The translations under genes were made by a program, and so were the position numbers. Source: Adiantum capillus-veneris (Eukaryota > Streptophyta > Polypodiopsida > Polypodiales > Pteridaceae). From it: a stretch of DNA of 64,000 nt. The first letter of the stretch is position 1. Every line of letters begins with the position of its first letter. The stretch spans positions 87,843,842-87,907,841 of the forward strand of contig CM043953.1 of assembly GCA_014529385.2 (NCBI GenBank), in the 5' to 3' direction. The notes under the pieces are model-generated. The model was not told the origin of the DNA, made no database searches, and worked only from the letters and a program-made list of their open reading frames with translations. Below, piece after piece: positions 11,276 to 23,061 of this stretch.

Positions 11276-12675
11276 AAGTCTACAAAAATTGACATGATCT
11301 AGTTGGGATATGATCTTTGGAAATGATTGTCACTACCTGGGTTGCCTACAACCTCATGTAAGAGTCTTAGGGGTGATGGCATTGACTAGTTTTTTTAACA
11401 TAATGGGAAGATACTAAGGAATGGATGCCGAAATTTCTATACATTGATTTGCATACATAGACTATGGTTGTTAACCATCTGATAAATAGATGAAAGCTGG
11501 TATCTTGTATTCAGGGAAACCGTGCCCATCATGTGTGACTTGAGGATATTGTAGCTTCATTTCAGGGCTACCATACCCAACTTTATTAGATGGGCACTAT
11601 TTTATCTTGTGTTCAAGGCTACTAGGGCCGTATGTATAGCTGTACCATAGTAGATAAATGCTATAACATACTAACCATGTGATATATACCTAATGTATAT
11701 CTCATACTTTTGAGATGATTCTTCATTGTTTTTAACTATTAAATTGTACACTTTGACTGGATGTAGTCTCAAATTGAGATTCAACGGTATCTCGTAGATA
11801 AAACTTTAATGTTTTGGGGCTTTAATAGAGATATATATGGGACTCAAGTTTCAGAAATTTGATTTGATTTTAATTGCTACCCTAATGTTGATTGGAATTC
11901 CAACAACAATCACTTTACATGAACTTGGTCCTAGACACAAAATTCTTATACTTCTATCTTTATATGTAGGAAATCACCTTTGATGAAGGTAAGTATATAG
12001 TGGTGAATTCACAATGGTAAAGTGATTTTTGATGCTATCCTTTCTTGGTGGATAAATGCACAATTTTGTAAACACAAATGTTTGTAATTCACTTTGAAAT
12101 TAGTCCAATGATTGTTAAAAGATCCTTAATCCTTAAGTGGGGGTCTCAAATGAGATGGCATTAGAGTGGACTTTTGAGAATTGATCTAATTTTACAAAGG
12201 AGATGCTGATCGATTTTTTCTAAAATTAAATGATGTAAACATTATCGTAAATAAATGGCTCATTCTCTAAACATAATCTTTGATCTATGTTATGTTGTTA
12301 GTTTTTGTTGTAATTTTTGACAACGATAACAAGGGGAGGGAGTCATTGACACCTGTCTTCTTAAGTGATGTCCATTCTGACGGGCTTGTGTTTCTTGGAT
12401 GGTGACAGTTAAGCCTTGGGATTACGGCGATGACTGCAACAATAACAGATGATCACCCATTGTCCAATTATTTGTATAATTGATTGATAGCCCTTGTATA
12501 TGCTTCTTTGATAATTTCATATATTGACAAATAACACTATATATGTCAATGTCTAGTTTATATGTCAATTGTAGTCTTATCTCTGTCAATTTTAAAGACT
12601 ACTTCGTATCTAATGTAGACATAGTTCTTGGCTATTATATACACTTTGTCTGGTTACTAGTTGCCTTGTGTGGTT

Positions 12676-12701
12676 CAATAGTTTGTGAAATCAAACTATT
12701 G
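12676..12701 (+). repeat. Conserved 10-bp-stem hairpin, copy 2
   Basis: It has the same CAATAGTTTG/CAAACTATTG stem as 9743-9768. An AC microsatellite follows at 12719-12753. Confidence 0.8.
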
Positions 12702-12716
12702 TTAGATAATCATCCT

Positions 12717-12759
<43 letters not shown>

Positions 12760-13271
12760 ATATGTCACTTTCATCTGTGGCTTACTATTCTAAGAATGGA
12801 TATTTACTGACATTTAACACTACATGGATGGTAGGTATAAGTTTAAAAGGTTTTAAGTAGGACAGCAAGTGATAGGTCTATTGACACCTGTACTACGTAT
12901 TCAAGGCTAACAAATATGTTATCTTGTTTATATGGATGCAGGTGAAGACTCTATCTTTACTTAGGATCTGTTTGGCTAAGCTGTTGTCCATCACTGTCAA
13001 ACCTATCCGCTTTCACTTCAGGATAAGTTGTTCTTGAATATCTCATGCAAAAAACACTAGAATGATACCTCATTCTCACTATGATGTATAAAAATGAATC
13101 AAAGATTGGGTTGTTTTAGTTCTAATCATTGTCCTTGTCTAAAGCCACCTGTCTTTTGAACTTTTATGTCCTTTTGTGTATAAGTATAAGTCTAGAAATA
13201 GTCACACACACACAGAAGATAAATTGCATGGACAATTCTCTATTCCATCCAACAAATATCTAGATATTTTC

Positions 13272-14151
13272 AAGCTCTCTCTCTCTCTAAGGGGTAAGGA
13301 GGACACTTGTCAAAAGACTACCCATGTACTTGACTGCATGCTGCATGTGATTGGCTAGGAGGAGAGGGGTCCAATGAGCTTGCAACATGTGGAAAAGTTG
13401 CAACTTTCCCGAAGCAAGCAAGGGGGGTGCTAGGGGAATATACACCACAAACACACTCATTTTGGGGAACCATTCTCACTTGGTGAAAGTTGAGGAACAC
13501 CACCTCCTTCTCCAAGCTTGTGAGAAGTGAGAGCGTACATCAACACTCTTGGCTATGGAATGCAAATCCAACCAAGAGCCATGCTTTAATGCTTAAGCTT
13601 ACCATCTTTTCCACCTTCATTACTATGCTATTATGTATGCTAGCAAGAAGAGTGATGAAAAGTGAGGAACTATTTCTTTCTCCTATGGAATGTTTCTTCT
13701 TCCTCTTCCCTACCCTCATTCCCCGCTAGCTCTCTCCACTTTCGCAGGTGTTTGAGGCCTTGGGACTGAGGCTTGGGATAGTTAATGCTTTCTACAAAGT
13801 TTATGCTATGCTTGTGATGCATGAAGCTTTCCATCTTCATTGCATCACCTAGGTCACAAGGAACAGAAAGATTGTATTGTACCAAGTCTCTCTTGATGGG
13901 AGAAACTATAATACAAATGCCTATTGGAGGGGGGACCGGCTCCGTATGAATCCGGTCCTCAACTATTGTCATGTTCTCTAAACTCTCTCTCTTGAAAAAG
14001 TATTGTTCATGCCAAGTTAACGAAGTACCATGTTTATGTTGCTACCATCAATTAAGTTCACCCGCTATGCTCACAAAGTCATCTCACAAAAGTGCTTTAT
14101 CTAAATTCCTAATTCCGCTATTCTCAAAGTTCATAGGCCATTTTCATTACA
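13272..14151 (+). repeat. Partial LTR, copy A of the gypsy-1 LTR family
   Basis: It aligns with the 3' part of the gypsy-1 LTRs (to 25802 and to 32399) and with copy B (14835-16282). Shared landmarks are GGGGACACTTGTC, CTTGGCTATG, GAGGGGGGACCGG and the end CATTACA. The first part of the LTR is missing. No primer binding site follows directly, so the interior begins with foreign sequence. Confidence 0.85.
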
Positions 14152-14415
14152 TGCTAGTAAAAGAGAGACCACCTCTACTACAGGTTGTCTTTGCCTTCGT
14201 TTTATAGGCGTTTTGATGTGCTGCCTAGGAGACAACCGCCTCGCTCATCAGCGCCGCCTATCTTTGCTGCAGCGTTTTAGAACGCTTCTTTGCCATTGCT
14301 CCTTGCTTTGGCCCGCCTGGGCTCTGATACCAATGTTCAGACTGCAGCGGCTAGGGAGGATGAAGCCGACAAGGAGACGCCATGGCGAGGTGAGGAAGGG
14401 AGATGAATGAGAGTA
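14152..14415 (-). mobile_element. Fragment of an inverted LTR element with antisense primer site
   Basis: At 14321-14332 the plus strand reads GCTCTGATACCA, the reverse complement of the initiator tRNA-Met primer site, followed at once by ATGTTCAG. On the minus strand this reads as an LTR ending ...AACA and then the primer site. The fragment is therefore the LTR-interior junction of another retroelement in opposite orientation. No coding sequence remains and no partner copy is visible in the window. Confidence 0.6.
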
Positions 14416-14834
14416 CAAGGTGTACAACTTAAGGATAGTATGAACCTTGTCAATGCTTACAATGCTACATTAGAGTAAGAAAATATACATGTTTCTTTTA
14501 ACTGATCAATTTTTTTGTCTTATAGGACTAATTGTCTTTTTATTCTGCACAAATATAAAATTATGCATGCTTAGAATCATGTTTGTGATGACGATGTATC
14601 TCAAACACCAAGTAGAATTTGTCACTCTACTTGGGAGAATGAAATGGACTAAAGAGCAGACATGCTTGCGGTAGCTACGTCTCCCAAGCACCAAATGGAT
14701 TGGTCATCCATCTTGGAATGATGTTGTAGGGTAAAAAGGGATACTCTACCCGCTAAGAAACATTGACTAATGACTAAGGCTTTATCTCTTCTACCTCATA
14801 CTCGAGGATGACTATGATTTCAAAAGAGAGGTAA
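14416..14834 (+). mobile_element. 3' internal region of a gypsy-1-like element
   Basis: Much of it aligns with 30940-31190, the untranslated region between pol and 3' LTR of gypsy-1 (landmarks AAGGATAGTATGAACC and CAAACACCAAGTAGAA). It ends in a purine-rich stretch AAAAGAGAGG just before the LTR. With copies A and B it represents one element that lost gag and pol. Confidence 0.82.
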
Positions 14835-15685
14835 TGTCATAAAATCTAATATCTAACCAACCAAAATGATTTTCTCATATTAAACCGAGCATTCAATATG
14901 GGAGAATAAACGAGAACAAGGGTTAGAATCTAGACATGTGCTTACAGATCTATCTCAACATGGGGCCAATGGTAAAGGGTCCAAATGAGAGATGGTCTAT
15001 CAAAGATCAAGGCTAGATTCTGGAGCTTAAAGACCTTAGGGTTAGCTTCATTAAAGACCTCCAATGGTTAGTGTTAAAACTCCTTTGACCTTAGGCAAGC
15101 TAGGGCTATGATTGAGGTGGGAACCCGACCCAAGGTTGAGGTGCTTGTCGTGCTTTCTGACTAAGGTGCTAAGGTGCTCCATGACTAAGGTGCTTGAGGT
15201 GCTTAATGATTAAGGTGCTAAGGTGCTCCATGACTAAGGTGTTTGAGGGTAAGGTGTTCCTTAAAGTCAACATGATCTCTACTCATGAGGGGGCGAGCCC
15301 TCTTTGTAGGAGCTAGAGAGAGAACACACACACACCCTCACACAATGCAAGCTTGGTACAAATACAGAAAATAGGACACTTGTCAAGATCCTCTTCATGT
15401 TTCCCTCATAGTGTGCCTAAAGCCTATTGGTTGGCCTCCCAAGGGGTACAATGATAATTTAGTTGATTTAATTAATTGTTTATGCATTTATCAAGTCCTG
15501 TCTCTCAAATGGGAAAGGGGGACACTTGTCCCAAGGCTACCTTGTTGCTTGATATGCACTAAGCATGTGATTGACCAAGCTTGAGGAGGTCCAATCATGT
15601 GCAAGATAGTGCTAGAAGAGGGGTGGACCAAAGCAAGGAGTGGGGTTGCTTGGGGGGTATACTCTCCTACACACACACACACACA

Positions 15686-15734
<49 letters not shown>

Positions 15735-16282
15735 GGTGGGAAGTGCAAAGTGCAAGAGATCCATCTCCTTCTCCAAGCTAGTATAGAAGTTGAGAGCCTA
15801 CACCAACACTCTTGGCTATGAAATGCAAATCCAACCAAGAGCCATGCTTCAATGCTTAAGCTTTCCATCTTCTCCAGCTTCATTACTATGTTATTATGTA
15901 TGCTAGCAAGAAGAGGGATGATAAGTGAGGAACTATTTCTTGATCCTATGAATGTTTCTTCTTCCTCTTCCCTACCCTCATTCCCCGCTAGCTCTCTCCA
16001 CCTTTGAAGGTGTTTGAGGCCTTGGTACTTAGGCCGGGGATGGTTAAAGATTTGTACAAAGTCTATGTTATGTTTGTGATGCACGAATCTTTCCATCTTC
16101 ACTGCATCACCTAGGTCACAAGGAACACAAAGATTGTATTGTACCAAGTCTCTCTTGATGGGAGAATCTATAATGCAAAAGCCTATTGGAGGGGGGACCG
16201 GCTCCACATAAATCTGGTCCTCGACTGTTGTCAAGTTCTCTAAACTTTCTCTCTTGCAAAAGTATTGTTCATGCCAAGTTAC
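14835..16282 (+). repeat. 3' LTR, copy B of the gypsy-1 LTR family, 3' end missing
   Basis: It starts TGTCATAAAATC and aligns with the 5' LTR of gypsy-1 from 24157. It holds a GGTGCT minisatellite (about 15135-15260) and an (AC)n(CT)n microsatellite (15669-15732) where gypsy-1 has a long AC run. Homology stops near 16282, about 150 bp before the expected end. Confidence 0.87.
15665..15732 (+). repeat. (AC)n(CT)n microsatellite inside LTR copy B
   Basis: It sits at the LTR position that is a 111-bp AC run in the gypsy-1 5' LTR, a short AC run in its 3' LTR and almost absent in copy A. Confidence 0.95.
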
Positions 16283-16384
16283 TTAAGTACGTCAATTAAA
16301 GAACCTGCACCTTGTTTTGTTCACAAAAAGTGGCATATATGCAAACCCACTCATAAAAATCATGCTAAAAGGAGAGCTTTAGGA

Positions 16385-18770
16385 GTGAGGGTCAAGTCGA
16401 TAGATTAGCCTCAACATTATTAGCATATATGGACCTTGCACTGCAAAGGAAAGAGCCAAATTGTGGGAGCACCATAAAGACACTCCATTAGAAAGGGAAT
16501 GGCTCCTTATTAGAGACATTAATATGGTTGAGAAGAGAAAGGACAAAACATGCTCCTCAAGTATACTAGCTTGACTCAAAAAATCCAAATAATTAAGTCT
16601 GTGTTAGAAGTGGGTGATAGTTGACATGTGGGAGGTTGATCCTTGGAACAACATGCCATGCTTCACATACACCAGCCACCGACAGTATGCTCAAATGGCA
16701 TCTCAGCTTGACATGTGCTAGTGCTCTCATCAAGCCACTTGGATTCTGTCATTGTTGGATATGAAGGTGGTAACCTCATAGTCTCTACCAGATCACTATC
16801 CACTTTGCACTAAACTTAGAAAAGACAAAGGAGAAGGACATCACCCTAAACCATCTAAGAAGCTACTTCCTATAGGGGTGCACCTGTTCGAAGAACCTCT
16901 TTTCATACGCTGGCAAAAAAAAACTGTGAACAAGCTCTATAAAGTTGTCCATTAGGAAAACCCAAAAACTTGGGATTCCTTTTCCACGATCATTCAAAAA
17001 GAGGTAAAAATTGTAGACCCTACATTGAAGAATTCATGTGAGCAGCACCTGAAGCATCTGGAAGATAAAGCGGATCTACTTACCACTAAAAAACACAAAG
17101 AGACGTCCTTCAATGCTAATCACAGAAAGTGGCTAAAAGCAAGGAATGACCAGGCCAAACAACAACTTGAGGAAGGTAGGTAGGTCACATTATTATCCAG
17201 TGAAACCTACTTGCAAAGCCAGAGGCGGCTAATCAAGCGCACTTCTTTAGATCCTTATTAGTTAAGAAAGACCGAGTCCTTATTCACTTGCTCACAGATG
17301 AGAAAGAGAATGCATTGAAGGAGCAAGATGAAATGGCCAAAGTGATGTTGGATCACTTATGCCAGATCATAGGATATCCTAAGGCTTGCTCTCTTGAAGT
17401 GGATGAAGCCAGGGTAAATCTTTTAAGGAGTGTCAAGAAGATGATATTGCAATGAGAAGCTAACCTTCTTGAGAAGGCTTTTAATGAGGATGCTACTTCA
17501 TGCTGCAGACATTAGGCAAGGAGAAATCCCTAGGTGGGACGGATTGACTACTAAGTTCTTCAAATAATTTTGGGATAATCTTAAGTCCTCAATCACGTGA
17601 ATGGCTAACCATTCCTTGGTCAATGGAATCCTAGAATCAATCATAAAAAGAAGCCTCATAAGACCTATTTCCAAAGCAAATATCTTTCCCTCAACTGTAA
17701 CACTAGTGGCCCATAGCTATGATATCAGTAGAAAATAAAGTTATTACCAAAACTGTAGACCTTATGCTCTCTCCCATTTTGGACAAATCAATTGCTCTAC
17801 ATCAACACGGATTTATCAAAGACAGGTCAATATGATAACATCCTGGCAGTAATGGTCAGCATATAATATGAAAACTTCACCAATCAAGAGTGTATCTTGC
17901 TTCAGTTGGATTTGGACAAAGTTTATGACAGGAACACATGGTCATTGATAAAAGATGTCATGAAATCTCTAGGCTTTGGGTGGCGGTTGTGTCAGTTAGT
18001 TCTCACCCTAGATGCTGGCTGCCATTTTGGGTTCCCATTTAATAGTAGAATTGTGGGTGCATTTGAAGTCAAAGGATCAATCAAGTAGGGTTGACCACTA
18101 GTCCCATTGCTATTTTCCGTCGGCTCCCATCCTCTAGTTGCCATGCTTAAAGCCAAAACTGCCAAAGGGGAGATTCAAGGGCTGACCCTACTAAACAACA
18201 ACCAACTCCAAGTGAGGCTCTTTGCAGATGAGTCCCTTCTCTTTCTCAAAGATTTACCTCATATAGTTATAAAGACCCTAGATAGTTTGAAAATGTTCAC
18301 CATAGTCTCTGGGTGCAAATGCAATATTGAAAAATCAAGATTGATTTCACTGTCCAAAAATGACTCTTTTGATCCATTTATGTGGACCAAAGCAGTAGGT
18401 TCAAAACCACTTGGGTGTTCTGTTGGGGGTTGATATAACACACAAGCAAATATTCTAGTGGGTCTTAGATAAGATAAGGAGAAAGATGCAAAGGTGGGAG
18501 TATGTGCTAATGCCCTTCTCAAGTAGGGTGAAAGTGATCAATTTGTTTATGCTCGCGTACATAACCTTCACTGGTCCACTCCTTAAGGTAGCCAAGTGCA
18601 ACTAGAAAGAATTCTTGAAATCAATGAAAAGATATATCTGGAAAAATAACACCAAAGACTCCATGCCATGGCAGTAGGCCAGATGGGAGTCTGTCGCAAG
18701 ACTAGTGGAACAAGACTAGTGAGTTATCCATGTAGAGGTCCAATGTGCCAAATCTTTTACGTTAATGAAT
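16385..18770 (+). pseudogene. Non-LTR retrotransposon (LINE) ORF2 remnant
   Basis: Joined frame fragments give the domain order of plant L1-type ORF2. An endonuclease piece has RDINMVEKRKDKT and a PDHYPL block near 16790. A linker ends QDEMAKVMLDHL. Reverse transcriptase includes LDLDKVYDR near 17910, a PL-PLLFSVGSHPL block near 18100 and FADES near 18225, then a thumb/connection part with RYIWKNN near 18630. Stops and frameshifts are frequent, and the RT FADD motif reads FADE. The 5' end is truncated and no poly-A tail was found. It lies just behind the broken LTR copy B. Confidence 0.85.
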
Positions 18771-19063
18771 CACTAAGCTCTGTTTTCTCGCCTTCTTCTT
18801 CCCTCCCGTTCCCTCCTGCGTTCTCTCACGCGCACGATATTCAAATTGCCATTCTTCTATTGCCCCCACCTCCTTCTGCACACAGTTTTGATCAGTCATG
18901 TCTCAGTCAACACTTGTAGCTTCTCCATGAAAACTTCTATGAGGAATAGGAGAGATGTATATCACATGCACATAGAGCTCTAACGAGAGTATGAACCCCT
19001 CTGCAAGAGAAACAAACAGCACACACATTTTTAGCTTCAAAGGAGAACTTAAGATCACAGGGC
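18771..19063. other. Unassigned spacer
   Basis: Pyrimidine-rich DNA after the LINE remnant; no domain, repeat partner or RNA gene recognised. Confidence 0.3.
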
Positions 19064-20675
19064 ATGAAAACTATGGACCTTTGGCTGGATGACAGAATGT
19101 ATCCAAAGCATCCCGTCACAAACTGCACTCCACCTTCTAAGGATACTACATCCTTAGTGAACTATGGCGGAGATGGTCACCTTGGATTTTATGGCTACAC
19201 TAAGCAATTAACTACAAGAAATGATGTGCTGCCACAAGAGAGAGATATTGTATACAACGAGAATGTCTGCTTACACCAAAAAGTGGTGCAATGTGCTCAA
19301 AAGGTTGAAGGCAGCAAGGAGACCATCAAGGAGCTTACACAACAACTCAGAGAAAAAAAAACAGCGCTAGGTCTTCGCCAACGAGAAAGAAAACCAAGAG
19401 ACATCGAGGACTTGAAAGTTGGCTCAGGAGGAGTCAAGAAAAGAGTGCAAGCCATCAAGTGAATGCATCTATCCTTTTTAGGTTTGCAGATCTTTGCTTC
19501 ACCCTGACAAGGAAGTGGAGCGCAACATGACCACCTCCTCGGTCCATTATGCGCTCATATTGAATCGCAAAAACGGAGCAGGTCTCTTGGATGATAAGCG
19601 CTATGGTAAGATCATTTCTAAACAGCTTGACAACCTTTTAAAGGAGAACCAACTCTCTGCACGGGATGTTCAATAAATTTTGGATGAAGGTGGTATATCC
19701 AATAAGGGATATGCTGCCATTTTCAAGTATGTAGCATCATTTGCAGTGCTGTTCCACTAGAAAAGGGTTTTGATTCCTAACTTGTCTAAGTCTATGCAAA
19801 GAAAGGCAACAAAGATCCACATCAAGAACACACTACTTCCTAACCCTTTCTCTATTCAAAAAACAAGACGGGAAGTCAACAAGGAGGTGCTTCAAAAGCT
19901 AGGAAGTCCTTTCCACATTAAATCAACATACAGATTGCCAAAAGGAGAAGAAATGGTCTATGCAATTATAACAATATTTTTAATGATATGATCACGCTGC
20001 AGTCATACATTGTGCAGTTGTTTGATATTACCCCTAAAGAGTGCAATGGTGTCCTGAATTTTGTCATCAAGCTAGATGAGTGCGAGCTTGTAAAGGAGAC
20101 AAAGGTTGAGCGAGTCACAATCACACTTATGAATAGAGCTCTAGTTGCAAGCATTGGACTAGATGATCCTCAAAATAAGTGTGCAATATGAGCACAACAT
20201 TTTTCTTCTTGCAACGTTCAAGGTGCGTAGAAGTTACGTTTAAGATAAATTATCATTATGTTTCAGTTGAATGCTTTTGAATGTGCATTATAAAAAGTTT
20301 AAAACTATCCTATTAGGTCCCCACTAATAACTTTGATATATTGAGTTGGGTTTTTCATCAAACAAGCATACCAGAAACAATACACAAACAGAGAAATGGA
20401 AAGAAATTGGATGTGGAGGGCATGGGATCCTACAATGTAGAGTGGCACATAGATCGAGACCTAAAAACCTTGAAGTGCATGTACAATGTTTCCAAAGGAG
20501 CAATAAGCAAAGCCCTTGCTTGTATTGCATGGGAGGGGTTCACATCCTTGACAAATCATTTTGGAGAAGAGCTCCGGATAGGCATCTGTACGACCCTTAC
20601 TTTTGACCCACTTTGGATATCCCACTATCTAGAGCACACATATGCACAATGCATGCACTTTGTAGAATAATAGAA
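19064..20675 (+). pseudogene. Remnants of an uncharacterised transposase-like gene
   Basis: Frame fragments follow one another on the plus strand. 19064-19462 has a charged coiled-coil end. 19494-19991 includes LDEGGISNKGYAAIFK after an in-frame TAA, then another stop. 19988-20191 comes next. A later piece at 20341-20670 has YNVEWHIDRDLKTLKCMYN, which overlaps another frame reading LYDPYF and IPLSRAHICTMHALCRIIEK. The VEWHxxxDLKxL block followed by a CxxCM-like stretch and an MHALxRIIEKL helix resembles transposase-like proteins of several eukaryotic DNA transposons as I remember them. I cannot name the family. Frameshifts, stops and possibly a lost intron make it non-functional. Confidence 0.45.
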
Positions 20676-21005
20676 AAACTAATGTTTCTCTACTTCTGTT
20701 TTACCTGGACCACTCAACCTCTCTCTGCGAAGCAAAGGGAAATCTCAGCCTTAGAGATGGACTTCTCAGAAATGGGTTTGCATGGAGGACATGTTAAGAT
20801 AGATCAGGATGAGAAGAGATTGAAAAATGGCCGTTCCAAAGAAGCTATCCATTGGTGGTGTGAAAGTCCGACTCTTCCTTTTAGTGCCCACAACTCGACG
20901 ACAACGCAAAAGCCAAAGTGCACAAGAAAGACAAGCATTAAGATACACCACATGGAAATATATGCACAACCACATCATCATCTAAGGCATCATCATCACC
21001 TAGAT

Positions 21006-21158
21006 TAAATGACAAGAAGTGTTATAAGTGTGGCAAGCCCAAACACTTTTCCAAGGATTGCTACAAAAGAAAATATTGTAGCAATTGTGGCATCAAAGGT
21101 CATCCACCATCAAAATGCCAAGGAAACAACAACAAAGACAAAGGTAGAGTATTTTGAG
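21006..21158 (+). pseudogene. Double CCHC zinc-knuckle fragment, gag-like
   Basis: The frame reads two complete zinc knuckles in a row, CYKCGKPKHFSKDC and CSNCGIKGHPPSKC, eight residues or fewer apart, then stops at TGA. The spacing CX2CX4HX4C is that of retroviral-type nucleocapsids. The upstream sequence reads serine-rich in the same frame. This is probably the tail of a retroelement gag whose pol is gone. Which neighbour it belonged to is unclear, because the next element (gypsy-3) runs on the other strand. Confidence 0.65.
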
Positions 21159-21173
21159 TCTAAATCACTCACT

Positions 21174-21264
21174 CACTCTCTCTCTCTCTCTCTCTCTCTA
21201 ACTTTGTAAGATATGTCTGCATACACACACAAGCCTCCTTGAGTGCGCGCACACACACACACAA
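21174..21264 (+). repeat. Short (CT)n and (AC)n tracts
   Basis: A CT run at 21174-21199 and an AC tract near 21246-21263 separate the zinc-knuckle fragment from gypsy-3. Confidence 0.9.
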
Positions 21265-21283
21265 CCCTTACAACACTACCTCC

Positions 21284-22701
21284 TTACAACACCAACTCAA
21301 ATGGAGTAAAGCTGGTTGCAGCTTTGTAGGAAGTCTTGTCCATCCATAAGCACTTCTCTAGATTGATCTCCCACTCTGTTTCTTGCTTATACACATACTT
21401 TGTTAGATTCTTAATAATCTGCCCATTGGCACTCTCTACAAGACAGTTTGCAATGGGGATGATAAGGCAAGAAAAATCGATGCTAAATCTGTAGCTTCTC
21501 CACCAACGCTCGCATAAGATTGCTCCTGAACCCTTGGTATCTATAAAAAATGAGCATCCATGGCACTCCAAAATGGAAACAAATGTTGTCAAAGACAAAC
21601 TGGGCTACAACCTATGCATTTACCTCCTTTACTGCTTTGGCCTCGACCCATGTGGTGAGGTAGTTGATGGCTACCACCACATACTTCTTACCACTCATAG
21701 ACTTAGGGAGTGGATTGATGGCTTCCAAATCCCACTTCTCAAAAGCATTCTGAGCAATGATGGCCCCTGCAACTCAGCTACCAAACGCCTCTCACCCACA
21801 ATTTGGCATGGTGGCAGGCCCCTTGCACCAATATTGCACATCCTTCACTGCTGAAGGCCACCAAAAGCCTGCTCTCAACACTCAAAATAGTACTTGATCT
21901 TTTCCCTAGTGTCCGCTCTCCTCATGACATTGCTCAAGCACCGGGCTAATTTATTCTTTATCGAGCACTCTCCTCAGCACTCCGTCTCGCCCGTAGGTCA
22001 TTAGGTCTTCACCTATCAGTGTAAACTTGTGAGCTTTTTGTACTATCCTCCTCCTTTGAACCTTGGTTAGTAGACCTTGAGGACACTTCCCTGTAATAAA
22101 AAAATCTCCTACCTCCTTCAATGATTCTTTACCTATGTAAGTGGTTAAGTCCACCTATATGCACGCAACATGTACTTGCACTTTGCTACTTGCTAGTTGG
22201 TCTGCCTCTTGGTTCTGCTCTCAACACTCAAAATAGTACTTGATCTTTTCCCTAGTGTCCGCTCTCCTCATGACATTGCTCAAGCACCAAGCTAATTTAT
22301 TCTTTATAGAGCACTCTCCTCAGCACTCCGTCTCGCCCGTAGGTCATTAGGTCTTCACCTATCAGTGTAAACTTGTGAGCTTTTTGTACTGTCCTCCTCC
22401 TTTACACCTTGGTAAGTCCTTGAGGACACTTCCCTGTAATAAAAAAATATCCTACCTCCTTCAATGATTCTTTACCTATGTAAGTGGTTAAGTCCACATA
22501 TATGCCCGCAACATGTACCTGCACTTTGCTACTTGCTAGCTGGTCTGCCTCTTGGTTCTGCTCTCTCTTCACATGCTTGATCTGGATCTCCTTAAACAAC
22601 TTTAGTAGCTTCTTGATCACAAAGAACCAATGCTTTAAGGAATCAATCTTTACCTTCCATTGGCCCAACAACTACTTGATGACCAATGATGCATCACCTT
22701 G
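21284..22701 (-). pseudogene. Gypsy-3 pol, downstream half: RNase H end and integrase
   Basis: Reading on the minus strand from 22701 down, QGDASLVIK (third acidic RNase H motif) and IKHVKREQNQEADQLAS end the second-type RNase H. A linker follows, then integrase N-terminal sequence (RRIVQKAHKFTLIGEDLMTY), then core pieces ending VESANGQIIKNLTKYV, where the catalytic Glu is kept, and FTPFELV. Stops and frameshifts are common. The pattern is that of Ty3/gypsy Tat-like elements with an added RNase H. The upstream half lies beyond 34088, separated by inserted element X. A 346-bp internal tandem duplication lies at 21871-22562. Confidence 0.82.
21871..22562 (-). repeat. 346-bp tandem duplication inside gypsy-3
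   Basis: The segment starting GCTCTCAACACTCAAAATAG recurs 346 bp later, ending at TCTGCCTCTTGGTTCTGCTCT. The copies differ at few positions plus a small deletion in the second. The unit covers the RNase H/integrase junction, so the reading frame passes that region twice. It postdates most decay of the element. Confidence 0.92.
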
Positions 22702-22706
22702 ACCAT

Positions 22707-23048
22707 TGTTGAGATGCAGGATTTTGTTGCATCTCTTGTGTGAACAACCTCTTCCACCTAGAAAAGGGATGTGTCAATAACCCATGTGAAGAACCTCTTA
22801 CAACCCATGTGTAAAGCATAGCCACTTGTGATTGTGCATAAGAAGCCACATATATCGTTTATGTGTCAAAAGGATTCTTCTTTGTATATGCCTATATAGA
22901 GGCACATTATGCTCAATAAAATCTAAGTCTATCATTTTGTAAGTATACTCTATTGTATTGTGTTCCCAATTTCAAGCCCTAAGCTAACTCTATTGTAATC
23001 ATGCTTATGCCATGTATGAAACAGTAACCCATCCACCATAACCTAAAA
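22707..23048 (+). repeat. 5' LTR of element X
   Basis: It starts TGTTGAGATG and aligns with 33748-34088. It contains a TATATAG box near 22893 and AATAAA at 22915-22920, the usual U3/R layout compressed into a short LTR. Its last bases differ from the 3' copy, which ends TAGCA. Confidence 0.9.
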
Positions 23049-23050
23049 AT

Positions 23051-23061
23051 TGGTATCAGGG
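23051..23061 (+). other. Primer binding site of element X
   Basis: TGGTATCAGGG, a tRNA-Met-type site differing slightly from the copia site, lies three bases after the LTR. Confidence 0.8.

Noticed and set aside
13490-13972. Small ORFs on both strands within LTR copies, such as the minus-strand MTIVEDRIHTEP type
   Set aside because: The same ORF appears in each LTR copy (also 15731-16234 and 24942-25628) because the LTR is repeated; it lies in untranslated LTR sequence and is broken in some copies.
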